Source: an uncultured bacterium
GTDB lineage: Bacteria > Verrucomicrobiota > Kiritimatiellia > RFP12 > UBA1067
Direction of reading: 5' to 3'
DNA length: 51,878 nucleotides
Assembly: GCA_902769585.1 (NCBI GenBank)
Contig: CACXPT010000003.1
Span: forward strand, 1 to 51,878
Part shown: positions 42,401 through 48,113 of the stretch, in pieces
Position numbering within the stretch: position 1 is the stretch's first letter
Layout of the letters: each line of letters opens with the position of its first letter
Translations under genes and position numbers: made by a program
Notes under the pieces: generated by a model
The model's database searches: none
What the model was told of the DNA's origin: nothing
The model's input: the letters and a program-made list of their open reading frames with translations, nothing else

Positions 42401-42766
42401 CATGTCGACCAGGTTGGTGGCGACCTTGCCGCTGGCAGGATTCTTTGCGAGCAGCTGCCACATGTTGTTCCAGGTGTCAGGCCCCGCATGCGCCGCATTT
42501 GGGGAGATGCCGTATGCGGCGGCATACGCCTCGATGTTCGCCTTCGGGTCCTTGTTGAGGAGACGGAACTTGAAGTTGACCTTTTGCCCAGCCGTCAACG
42601 GATTGTCAGACATCGAGGGATTAGGCGTAAGCAACCCGTAGTCGCCACCCGAGGCGCGCCGGATAGACCATATGTCGCCCTCTGCTGCCGTCGCAGTCAC
42701 GGCCACCGTGCACACAAGCGCAGCCCATGCGGCTGCGGCGATTCCGTATTTCTTGCATGTCTTCAT
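30497..42766 (-). CDS. Giant secreted LamG/calcium-repeat protein (4089 aa)
   Basis: Signal peptide (GIAAAAWAALVCTVAVTATAA), then about 1250 residues of Ig-like beta domains. From about 1300 there are some 15 thrombospondin-3/EF-type calcium loops, for example DTDGDGMPDGYEYYF (about 1475), DTDNDGLTDLEEF (about 1550), DTDGDGISDYWEVMRGLNP, DSDCDGVPDGWELYVGFDP (about 1900), DSDFDGMDDYYELFHGLNP (about 2300) and DSDNDGLPDWWEDLYGI (about 3060). A LamG/concanavalin-like domain lies at about 2540-2745 (FTIEAWIKPD; WTHVALTYDGVTLKLYMDG; GYIDEVRVWDG). No membrane anchor, autotransporter barrel or sorting motif was found. Likely an adhesin or matrix protein, calcium-dependent. The ATG overlaps the lipoprotein stop (ATGA). 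Confidence 0.85.
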   Translation of the reverse strand: MKTCKKYGIAAAAWAALVCTVAVTATAAEGDIWSIRRASGGDYGLLTPNPSMSDNPLTAGQKVNFKFRLLNKDPKANIEAYAAAYGISPNAAHAGPDTWNNMWQLLAKNPASGKVATNLVDMVNATNFPAKVGVWVSGRCQWADIERVDLVTDNYDFSDIVCSYTAQPGDFGLLTLAAGTEAQPVEAATEGTGAYSYLLKNSRYWGFFDAMTKTNACNLWLTSLQESDVSAYVTFPADDTPRWVQDRDMSQAGIYIKTIDFDDSKFNDDVWRRIAAGGTSAYVSNGNAKRAPALSIPGAVATDHTVTLYAWAEDESVAYLKNGVEKDFVTNGVTVTRHVAHITIEPADGEIKEIPGGILAKEDATNKTTRIFLSATPTNIFRSGVLVTNFVTKTVLVGAPEPPSIVVTINDQSDYTAVAGSPDDYDPVLPITIGFEGVESYTSPIDVTVTAEMINSAADTVEFVGLSRTNSNDPNSYGASATVTIPANSSSAFIYAYVKRASSETSDATKGISLKATVTDPAAISYFAGGIHAGTLHIQAAKPKITAPATDTVYDDVPAGEEYEMSFNVSDAYGELSGHYTLEYTLTGIWSSMNTKTLDLGVPSGSDNTLTTNLIFNTTSSNILVRVRNQDDHVSDPIHLTVNVFSKPLINATPYDHVGSDDNPSRTYDEGDIAKLTFTLDTPFALADAGYIFLVPQTDASSNLVDTTAFEQGIRIVRGQSTTDRQASLQLLDGAANTELRYEFEIWSTPTKTEAGAVRIGTGTDGYASGEITLYVENVMPTVEGVSMSDTPLFTNNGTMEAKAAKDVTKIFKIESVNEPSETVDLDDMNFLTEWKFYEGGAVLFTTNVYGNPYLAEVPYAFHNSGTNKVTVKVMDKDMTQQQFKQSAGFTFFVETLDEPTISLMPYHGSFYLTEENFGSLNGRVDVKLNIAPTETIVVKIEIERAGASDGLTRDPVLNTNLLTFTTGTTSRYFYFTELDGDASFFVKARVITETQSVDPNKTWAEFYHLEEEGGYPMTVDNVSPVIQGVVDTNAIPASIDVRGYTIKWSAKDVLPDVREGMTVSWTVEGATEDVPITVTNTAGIGLGTVSGTYSPLFTSAGPKTVTLRVTDKNGGYDVRYYYFNVEPSKDLYLYPLGPRKRAVSSFSSYYFSAAGRGAGRVWVENLDPKISGFEQRWTLAPALDTINVYGYGYRVGESATGTLAPGRDFRLDVNGNLVTNNAAVALYAYENQLYDSFFYCWILDTKDESGNWIGAHLGAIQPAVGTNTSDFAAQPVILPDYDTDTVQYDRRYVEGVFSREYLPKDNVGDINQDGIPDIYASGVAWSGQAETGMNGGRSNGETAGARLFEIAGYTSESAGDLKDLRGYNDDNDYLPSKTSSGGTLIPGIQSDWATYGDPFNAYLELRGWGDGLNYREDNSSDRGRNTLGNWISERDFSPLEMVACSNAWIAAGSPGNFEAFTDWSPENRTDPTISDTDGDGMPDGYEYYFWYRAYVGYFEYDSVGGTNVYKRLNGSRFRLQDIAEGTPITADEIAEAFNPNVYVSDVISRDTDNDGLTDLEEFAMGTNPIHWDTDGDGISDYWEVMRGLNPVYAERDSVDSESNPDDDYMAECVIGSDYAVLVFPADSLGIHPMYAVPDNGSDLIDSSTGALKASITNGFSAIPVYRYGDASSAVVPLNRGIWTNRVELSRSYKFKCEDLRPERFDCRPLAMEAVELGDVAPSDVTVLTKQTLKLVHEQVRAQFGFDPRTGWYCTKTGYVSPRWDPSANRSAANLPDGGLSVNTRPFRNKDEYLLLKYRYMTTGSFSGEKPSKPTGSISRVDAITRSLKYDLDHIVALRTAKSDELTIAKIFLEGTTNPNLRYTGKTYGNYSKPSDSEESSSEENLIQFSSRIHGADSDCDGVPDGWELYVGFDPNDRRNGWGDMTEAEDVLDDDGLSLVNEYAGTDSCNMYSNAVSVINRQDLDSEDDTELVATVFENHPGVRPDSANDDRAYGWFNKFFPTDPWDGDTDGDHVGDGGERARNFGQAVIYHRVHGSEDVIYAHSFCYPVNEDDDLANDGKTLCFRGGGLNPCSIDTDFDNLPDKWEMQYAGVLFTPAGLPDGVPLDDEWITLMRRSDGLKDGDTAKGYYVSGGMDGTLGWNIGSTRYGDVFTDPDNSDERTGTCRDYDFDHDGLQNFQEYLVQVLRHLRFDDSETPLMGRWMPSGSPDTETFVGFLPMNVMDGDDFFATTKKKGFVGNGGWQFRELGYFAPPPREWDPAALRQYKFLLPPHGLGPDGARMSNVKYVSTDPRLWDSDFDGMDDYYELFHGLNPLLGSVTDMHDDVQGTITLSLRKGDVICESYSTYLLGSSCWLMSFWNNAWLGWPGDSGKADYEWLGTGTYTLFDPIRYPWMMGAAEADADGDGIRNAEEALIPNMSSPQPTHTDPTPLWLTDSTAQNKASYVAQYYLRPAELDSFYPWKWKEASGQASDGASSGYLFSFEENEGYDTDHDWISDGEEQRVTATTRTEPLDFTDPDRRQALWFPGDKSAAVSRSDDIRRLNYASYDFLRQFTIEAWIKPDADGTNDQVILERACWYGASTLSNSLAQIRANFLLGLRAETNNTLRLYGQYDTSDAVPSGTAESVSRVLGLAVPTDRWTHVALTYDGVTLKLYMDGAVVASEPTSAIPANGIVALQPDAYPGMVLFPVVGNGYSTVPSAMVIGARVVGRTGLGVTEKSTWADYAEFYKGYIDEVRVWDGAQSMRGILEGKDKRFSFADVSALRDNVHSAWAAGATRNDNDGKPTLPAELVMHYNFQSIPGATDPKYVAWEPSGFTKNVKDNGRVDGWSVPGDIYCGWWYGAAAVRSTVYKNWRLVPWIQNTVAHLPSLDGSAVDSRYWSEFAGGLTISNEVDVAKILFPNVANPYPYYFYTTERYYHKDRLERMANMNLAGSHMALTNYLFELRSNFVGGSDLVPLGGAFAKRCTDMWDDNGPMDAWTMTLRDTDANGIPDWWENVAIANYGATAGFGWDTDLTWEGRTMSAREAYIRDLQRGMMPTSTSFGVPDPAFENIADSDNDGLPDWWEDLYGIRSQNGLDDADNDQLSNYAEYLIGECFFNHGMLKKYNEKTLTRRLSPIMDKTYFDELDQKVPDYFLKVCKPYLGEMLADHDFMEDAWEDLFDPDFVSRFKFDAWNDPDNDGWSNWAECRADTDPTLQSIAAVDGYTLVKYPVPDLTAMIVCGGDTTLDAPIYVQAYPSSDTSGMPDAVWQIGSSEKQTKYLGMNPNSVMSFTLGSGSVRPGSVIVQLKSSHWIDNEGYIHYLSDAAWVDYIHDTVDTSVPGEKKGVLFFGSLENTVGSINYSSGEVVIDFSKCRGEFVVGQSGSHITYFPDESFFVIKWDGVVPNSSTALTVHLRDPLPAYAEASGGIWEESKNKHPSKGAVREGLNTFVAFLDLNSDGTWSPGEPYGVVPNVDVSWAGTSFKIELTRTTPEMVRINLRDAVAAEDFETQNKFTDRGLLGGGSVPANVAMPAGTNMPLQTMTDVRVRIALDTINGRRSYNYVYTDDVVFDQRLNLAVNPLLTEKNLLATGKLDLEWGTLGAQASRIGLTPANVTQAVYRVVLGNGPIQSSKTNNTLAVGFVNAFDVTQPTCTLLSSQGAVFSQPTFTWRCDSPIGKSYPAFQLRLYTARTGGTLIYDSGARRAPVRDMDGNYSWTAPIYPEMMTPNGQIFSTTNNYFWEVSMLDAKFTGPSGTQPRQEFRQEASGQLGKISDYGMLKAKVRYFGPGTVATDNVNRLIHVQAFTSPDFTGMPAGEAYVTDVSQISAVTNIDVNAVILGIKPGKYYVRAFIDSDGDAKWSKWESWGYGNFVGAWDAALESVSRGQVAGAAAGSAYVFTPRPYTVAVGEEPPVVDIYIEDMDSDADHLPDIYEYDTEGSLTARSTPTGNTFFTRVNTNLAAKVEAYLNLNASSVGKTYAPITLMSSIISGSDPAVLAAGIDFLTDSSAGRENVAVKIDSFSLTDGLAMSITSDVPATEAGDLSFFVTTDSANVKVILVASDSPDFANAKETVVKTITIKANAETKEGVSAEELRAAIDAAGFGDAAFFKVRLEQ

Positions 42767-43191
42767 TTTGCACCGCCTCTCTTGGAAATGTCGTTCTGTT
42801 CCTTCATTATGCGCGCCGCCACCAGGCGCCGCGACTCCTCAAGTTCCTTCTCCGCCCTTGCGTTCTCCTCGCGAAGCATGCGCGAAAGCGCGCTCCATCC
42901 TGGATACTTCCGGGGATGGTTCAGAAGCTCGTCGCGAATCTGATCTTCAGTCGCGCCCTCAGGCAACGCCTTGCGCGCGCGCGCCACGAGCGCCTCCATC
43001 TGCTCCACAACCTCGCGGCGACGCGAAGCGATCGCGTTGCGCTTTGCCTGCACGTCCTGGAGCTCCTTCTTGTACGAGGCGTCCTGCGTGCGGGGCACGA
43101 AAGGCTTCGGCTGCGGAGCAGGCTGCTCCTTGCCGCAGCCGCAGACGACCGCTAGAGCGGCCGCCAGGGCAATGCTTCTCAAAAACGTCAT
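42763..43191 (-). CDS. Small lipoprotein, helical
   Basis: 142 aa. Signal sequence (FLRSIALAAALAVVCGC) with a lipobox-like V-C-G-C ending at Cys19, followed by a Pro-rich linker (EQPAPQPKPFVPRT) and long charged helices (YKKELQDVQAKRNAIASRRR; LREENARAEKELEESRR) suited to a coiled coil. No family recognised. It overlaps both neighbours by ATGA, so it is made in step with the peptidase and the giant protein and may help their export or anchoring. Confidence 0.75.
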   Translation of the reverse strand: MTFLRSIALAAALAVVCGCGKEQPAPQPKPFVPRTQDASYKKELQDVQAKRNAIASRRREVVEQMEALVARARKALPEGATEDQIRDELLNHPRKYPGWSALSRMLREENARAEKELEESRRLVAARIMKEQNDISKRGGAK

Positions 43192-46100
43192 GGCGCGTCC
43201 TCCTCGACCGTCACCTTGTAGAAGCGCTTCTCTTCAGTCGGCGCAAAAGTGGTGCTAAGCTCAAGCGCTCCGTCCGCATCGGCCAGCTTCACGCACTCGG
43301 CTCCGTCTGCCTTCGCGTACGGTCCGGCCAGGTCGGCCGCAGTCTTCAGCACGTACCACCAGCCCTTCACCGCGTTGCCTATGGTCGCTTTCACCGTGAG
43401 CGTCCCGTCGGTGTTCGCGTAGATCGTCAGCGGCGAGGTCTGAAGAGACTCGTCAGCGTAGGGTATCTTCGCCGGCTGGCGATCCTCCGGCCCTTCCGGA
43501 GGAACCACCTTCTCCCACTTCCAAGTAAGGGTCGCATCGCCTTCCAGCGTCACGCCGGCGACCGAACCCACGCCTTCCTTGCCGCCCAGCGTCCACCCCG
43601 TGCAACGCCACTCCACGCCGTCACCGTTGGCGGCATTGGTGACGACAGTAATGACATCCGACGAAAGGCTCACCGCCACGGTCACGGCAGGCAGCTTCAC
43701 CGAGTCTCCGATTGCAAACGTCTGGCTGCTGCCGTCATGGACGACGACAGCCGTTACGGACGGCATTGTCGGCAGGACCGCATTTTCCAGCCCGTTTGTC
43801 ATATCGTCTAAAGTAGGATCGCTGACGACCGTCAACGTGTTGGTCGTCATGAGGGCAGCCTCGAACGAAGCGCGCTCGCCACTGCCCATTGGCTGATAAT
43901 TCGCGGTGATGACCATCGGGCGCGTAGCCATGAACGTCAACACCTGTTCCGTCAAGCTGGCTTCGGGCGGAGTCGCGATGCCACGGCCGGACGGATACTC
44001 GCAGAACGACCAATGATCGAACCTGTAGCCATCTTCCGGCTTCGCGACGATCGACGATGCCCCATACGGGTGCCAGCCGCTTTCCGGCGTGGTCGTACCA
44101 AGATCGTCCGCATTCACGACCTCGATCCACACCGCGTTTGTCACCGCGAGCCACGTGAGGGTCAGGTTGTCGCCGGGCGCTACCGCGACGGACGAGGTGT
44201 TGGTGCCCGTTCCCTTCTGGAATGCGCCTGTGGTCTCGTTCGTAAGCGTCCATCCCTTGAATTCCAGCACGATCCCTTCCGCCTCATTCGTAACCACTTC
44301 GGCAGGCGCATACGCGGCAAGCGCATCGTCGCCGGCGTAGAGATAGTTCTCGTGGAAGCCGTATGCGGGGGTCGGAGTCCCTATCTCGCCAGCCGACGAC
44401 GTCACGGTCAGCGTAACGCCTTGGGTATGGCGACAGAACTCCGCCCAGCCTTCGTCCAGCACGAGCTGGGTCATGGCCGTCAACGCCGTCAGGCCATCGG
44501 CAGCAGTATCGTAGTGCATGTTAGTCACCCCGTATATCTCCGTTCCCGGCTGACCCCATGTCAAGACATACGCCTGGTTCGTCACATACTCGTAAGCCGC
44601 AGGCTCGGAAGCCTCCGGATCCTCGGCGTAGGCGTAGTCGTTCGTAGTGATCTGCAAGATGGTGGAATAGCCGTATCCGTACGCAAGGCGCCCGTTCGTG
44701 TACTGCCACCGGCCGCTCTGCTCGGCCTCGCTCGGCAGGAACACGCCGAGCGACGGATTGCCGTCAGGGATATCGAGGTTGGAAGACTTCGCCGAAGAAA
44801 ACAGGTAGACGAACTTGTTCGTGAAATCGCCCGTGTTCTGTTTGTCCATGTCATAGATGCAGGCCAGGAGATTCGTCGTCGGCTCCGTGCCGGTCACGCC
44901 GCTGATGCGAAGGATAGCCTTGCCTTCCGCAAGCGCCATCTCCTTCGCCTTCGTGAAAGTGTAGGCGACCGAGCTGTTCAGGAGGACGAACTCGACATAT
45001 TCCGGCAAGGCATCGCAGAAATCGCTCACATCACCTTCATCGATCATGTACACATCCGCCTCCATGGCGGCTTTCGCGCCAATCTCGAACTGCGCCTCCT
45101 TCCCGTTGCAAAGCAGACGGCAGTCGGTTGTGCCTGGCGACACACGCGCCCCGAAGTAGCCGGCCTCGTTCGCGTATGTGGTGCAAGGCACGCCCGGAAC
45201 GTCGATCGCCACGCCTGGCGCATCGACGTGGCCCACCACCGGCACCGTCTCGTCGGAATCATACCCGATCATCGTTATGACGCCAGCGACAACATCGTAA
45301 AGGTAGCTGCCGCTCTGCGACGGCAGGCTCTTCGTGTTGATGTATGGAAGCGCGTACCAGCCGTCGCCAGTACCGCCCCACCCGGTGAAAATGCGCGTAC
45401 GCGGAACACCTTCTTCGTCCTCGCCATAGCCGACGGCAACGACAGCATGGCCGCCGGATCCGCCATCGGTGTGGATGCTCAACCCCACCGGCGCGCCTGC
45501 CATGCACTGGTGATAGATGAGCTTGTCGTACTGATCCTCCGTAGGTTCCGATACGGAGCGCGCGTCCTTGAAGCCAAATACCTTGCGAAACGCCTCCGCG
45601 ACTTTTAAGGTGATGGCACCCGACTCGTCGTCCGTCCACGCCATGCCTATCGCGACGCCGGCATCGTATGTCACGTGCCCGAGGAACTCCCGCTGCGTCT
45701 CCGTGAGCGAATTGTAGTCCGCTCTGGTCGTCTTGACGGTTCCATCGGAATTTGTCAGGCATCCCCAGTCGTACGTGCCGCCGAGCGTCACGAACGGATT
45801 GCCGTTTGCGTCCTTGTCGGAATTGTTGTAAGTCGCGGGCAACACGCCGGTGACACCGGACGGGCACCCGGTGACGGCGAAATGCTGCATGATCGCCGAC
45901 ATCATCGTCGCGACGCACCCGCAGACGGCATGGTTCGGCGTATGGTAGTTGTAGCAGTACCCTCCGCCGGCAGAGCCCTGGTTCCAGTGCGTGAACCGAC
46001 CGCCTTTCTCGAAGCCGTCCACGATGCCCATCAGGACAGCGATTTCTGTGACGCCTTTCTCCTTCGCCGCCATCAGCTGAGCCCCCCCACCTACAAGACG

Positions 46101-46577
46101 CTCCCATTTGGCTTTGCCTTCCTCCGCCCATGCGGCCATGACGGGATCCTCGGGCGTCGCCGACAACGGCGACGCACCCATGAGCGTGGGGCCGGTCGGG
46201 GCAGGCAAGTAAAGGCCGAGCTTCTTCAGGCGGTCTGCCATGTCGCGCTCCAGCATCGCACGCATCGGGTGGCCGGAAGGCAGCCCCTCGGCAGACACGT
46301 TTTCGAGGCACGCAATGACAGGCTCCAGTTCCGTCACGGGAGAGACGACAAGGCATGAGCCGTTGCTCATGGCCACGCGATGCCAGAGCACAACACCATC
46401 CGCATTCGTGACGGCCACTGCCGACAAGCTGGCGCCAATGGCGTCCTCCCCGACAAACGCCGCATTCCTCTGCGCCCACGCCCGCGCCGCCTGTTTCGCC
46501 TGCGAAGACGACACTGGCGTCGCTTGCGCGATGAGCGCCAGCGCAGCAGCCAACATGCATAAAATGCTCTTCATCAT
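43188..46577 (-). CDS. Secreted C10-family (streptopain-like) cysteine peptidase
   Basis: 1129 aa. Signal peptide (MLAAALALIAQATP), a prodomain-like region (AKQAARAWAQRN, typical of streptopain inhibitor segments), then the C10 core: CGCVATMMSAIMQHF with catalytic Cys about 221, GGHAVVAVGYG with His about 377, and TGWGGTGDGWYAL. The later part has beta domains of InlB/Flg_new B-repeat type (YGASSIVAKPEDGYRFDHWS; MVITANYQP) and ends RFYKVTVEE. The first ATG of the ATGATG pair is chosen since GGAG precedes it. It heads a coupled three-gene operon, so the peptidase may process the giant protein or act beside it. Confidence 0.85.
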   Translation of the reverse strand: MMKSILCMLAAALALIAQATPVSSSQAKQAARAWAQRNAAFVGEDAIGASLSAVAVTNADGVVLWHRVAMSNGSCLVVSPVTELEPVIACLENVSAEGLPSGHPMRAMLERDMADRLKKLGLYLPAPTGPTLMGASPLSATPEDPVMAAWAEEGKAKWERLVGGGAQLMAAKEKGVTEIAVLMGIVDGFEKGGRFTHWNQGSAGGGYCYNYHTPNHAVCGCVATMMSAIMQHFAVTGCPSGVTGVLPATYNNSDKDANGNPFVTLGGTYDWGCLTNSDGTVKTTRADYNSLTETQREFLGHVTYDAGVAIGMAWTDDESGAITLKVAEAFRKVFGFKDARSVSEPTEDQYDKLIYHQCMAGAPVGLSIHTDGGSGGHAVVAVGYGEDEEGVPRTRIFTGWGGTGDGWYALPYINTKSLPSQSGSYLYDVVAGVITMIGYDSDETVPVVGHVDAPGVAIDVPGVPCTTYANEAGYFGARVSPGTTDCRLLCNGKEAQFEIGAKAAMEADVYMIDEGDVSDFCDALPEYVEFVLLNSSVAYTFTKAKEMALAEGKAILRISGVTGTEPTTNLLACIYDMDKQNTGDFTNKFVYLFSSAKSSNLDIPDGNPSLGVFLPSEAEQSGRWQYTNGRLAYGYGYSTILQITTNDYAYAEDPEASEPAAYEYVTNQAYVLTWGQPGTEIYGVTNMHYDTAADGLTALTAMTQLVLDEGWAEFCRHTQGVTLTVTSSAGEIGTPTPAYGFHENYLYAGDDALAAYAPAEVVTNEAEGIVLEFKGWTLTNETTGAFQKGTGTNTSSVAVAPGDNLTLTWLAVTNAVWIEVVNADDLGTTTPESGWHPYGASSIVAKPEDGYRFDHWSFCEYPSGRGIATPPEASLTEQVLTFMATRPMVITANYQPMGSGERASFEAALMTTNTLTVVSDPTLDDMTNGLENAVLPTMPSVTAVVVHDGSSQTFAIGDSVKLPAVTVAVSLSSDVITVVTNAANGDGVEWRCTGWTLGGKEGVGSVAGVTLEGDATLTWKWEKVVPPEGPEDRQPAKIPYADESLQTSPLTIYANTDGTLTVKATIGNAVKGWWYVLKTAADLAGPYAKADGAECVKLADADGALELSTTFAPTEEKRFYKVTVEEDAP

Positions 46578-46613
46578 CTCGTTCTCCGTCTGTTTGCAAC
46601 ACGGATCAGTTGC

Positions 46614-46629
46614 GGAAGTGTACACTTCC
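46614..46629. promoter_or_regulatory. 16-bp perfect palindrome in the 5' leader of the C10 peptidase operon
   Basis: GGAAGTGTACACTTCC is perfectly self-complementary. It lies at about +12 to +27 relative to the predicted start and 37 bp before the ATG, a position typical of a repressor operator. Confidence 0.5.
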
Positions 46630-46647
46630 CCATCAAAATCTGTCCAT

Positions 46648-46677
46648 AGTATACACTATTTGCAGTAGGAAAGACAA
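46648..46677 (-). promoter_or_regulatory. Promoter of the C10 peptidase operon
   Basis: On the minus strand TTGTCT (46677-46672), 18-bp spacer, TATACT (46653-46648) preceded by GTG. Predicted transcription start near 46641. Confidence 0.6.
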
Positions 46678-46710
46678 TCATGAAAATGAAAAAAAAGAAT
46701 GGCAAAAAGT

Positions 46711-46748
46711 AGGACAAAAGACATAGGACAAAGGACAAACTTGTCCTT
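46711..46748. repeat. AGGACAA heptamer array ending in a hairpin, downstream of argH
   Basis: AGGACAA, AAGACAT, AGGACAA, AGGACAA at exact 7-bp spacing, then the inverted word TTGTCCTT. The stem at 46731-46748 lies 4 bp after the argH stop on the minus strand and could act as its terminator, followed by T-rich sequence. Confidence 0.7.
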
Positions 46749-46751
46749 AAC

Positions 46752-48113
46752 TCAGCCTAACAGGGCCTTGCGGCGGCCATCGAAGGCCGCGCGGCGCTCG
46801 GCCACGGATCGGGCTAGAGCCTCCATCCGCGACGCGTAGAAGCCCCAGTCGAGGCCTGCCGTAGCCCCCGCGTGCGTCTTCGCGGCCACTGCCGCGTCGG
46901 GGTCCTCGGACGAAAGCGCCTCCAGGTTGTCGCGCACCTGGTGGTACGCCTCGCGCCACGGCGTGCCGGCCGCCACCTTGCGGAGCGCCACGTCCGTAGC
47001 GAACACGCCGGGGATGAACCCGCGCCTGAGCGCGTCCTCGTCGATGGACATCCCTGCCACCACCTTCGCGAGGATGCGGAGCGTGGTGCGCGCGATGGAG
47101 AGTCCCTTCATGTAGAGGCCCTTGCAGTCCTGCAGGTCGCGGTTGTATCCGCCGGGCATCGCGTGGAGGAGCGAGAGCGAGGCCGTCGCGAGGCCAAGCA
47201 CCTGCGCCGTCTTCGAGCGCACCAGCTCCAGCACATCAGGATTGTACTTCTGCGGCATGATCGAGCTGCCGGTGCAGTAGGCGCGCGGCAGCTTGAAGTA
47301 GCCGAACTCCGGCATGGAGAAGAGGATCATGTCCTCCGCGAGGCGCGAGAGGACGGACATCAGCTGCGCGAGCGCGGAGAGAAGCGCCGCCTCATTCTCG
47401 CCGCGCGCCATCGACGCGCCGAACACGTTGTGGAGCGGACGCGCGAAGCCGAGGAGGTCGCTCGTGCGCTTGCGGTCGAGCGGGAGCGGCACGCCGTACC
47501 CGGCGGCCGAGCCGAGCGGACAGAGGTCGTTCAGCCGATATGCGGCCTCGAGGTTCTCGGTCTGGTCGAGGAGCATCTCGGCGTGTCCCGTCGCCCACAC
47601 GCCCACCGACGACGGCATGGCGGGCTGCAGGTGCGTGCGCCCGACGAGCGGCACGCGGTCGTGCGCCTTGCCGAAATCCACGAGCGCCTTGGCGAGCGCG
47701 CCCAGCTCGTCCTCAAGCCCGAGCAGCTGATCCTTGACGTGCAGTCGCACGTCCACGGCCACCTGGTCGTTGCGGCTGCGGCCGGTGTGGATCTTCTTCC
47801 CGAGATCGCCCAGCGTCTCGGTGAGACGCCGCTCCACGGCCATGTGGACGTCCTGGTCGGACTCCTCGATGGTGAAGTCGCCCGCCTGCGCGGCGGCGAT
47901 CACCTTCGCGAGCTCCGCGCGCACGCGCGCTGCCTCGTCCTTCGTCACGACGGGCGGCTCCACCGGCATCTCCGAAAGCATCGTCACGTGCGCCGCCGTG
48001 CCCATGCAGTCCCACGTCGTCAGCTCCCTGTCCAGCACAGGGTCGTCCCCCACCGTGTAGGCGAGGATGTCAGGGTCTACCGCCCTGTCCGTAATCGTCT
48101 CTTCCGTCTTCAT
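46752..48113 (-). CDS. argH: Argininosuccinate lyase
   Basis: 453 aa, normal length. It releases arginine and fumarate from argininosuccinate. Signatures: DQDVHMAVERRLTE, the KIHTGRSRNDQVAVDVRL motif, GRTHLQPAMPSS and the fumarase-superfamily signature GSSIMPQKYNPD (Tyr where Lys is usual at the second-last variable position). The start overlaps the upstream gene's stop (ATGA) and GGAG precedes it. Its place at the end of a decarboxylase operon, away from other arg genes, is unusual. Confidence 0.95.
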   Translation of the reverse strand: MKTEETITDRAVDPDILAYTVGDDPVLDRELTTWDCMGTAAHVTMLSEMPVEPPVVTKDEAARVRAELAKVIAAAQAGDFTIEESDQDVHMAVERRLTETLGDLGKKIHTGRSRNDQVAVDVRLHVKDQLLGLEDELGALAKALVDFGKAHDRVPLVGRTHLQPAMPSSVGVWATGHAEMLLDQTENLEAAYRLNDLCPLGSAAGYGVPLPLDRKRTSDLLGFARPLHNVFGASMARGENEAALLSALAQLMSVLSRLAEDMILFSMPEFGYFKLPRAYCTGSSIMPQKYNPDVLELVRSKTAQVLGLATASLSLLHAMPGGYNRDLQDCKGLYMKGLSIARTTLRILAKVVAGMSIDEDALRRGFIPGVFATDVALRKVAAGTPWREAYHQVRDNLEALSSEDPDAAVAAKTHAGATAGLDWGFYASRMEALARSVAERRAAFDGRRKALLG

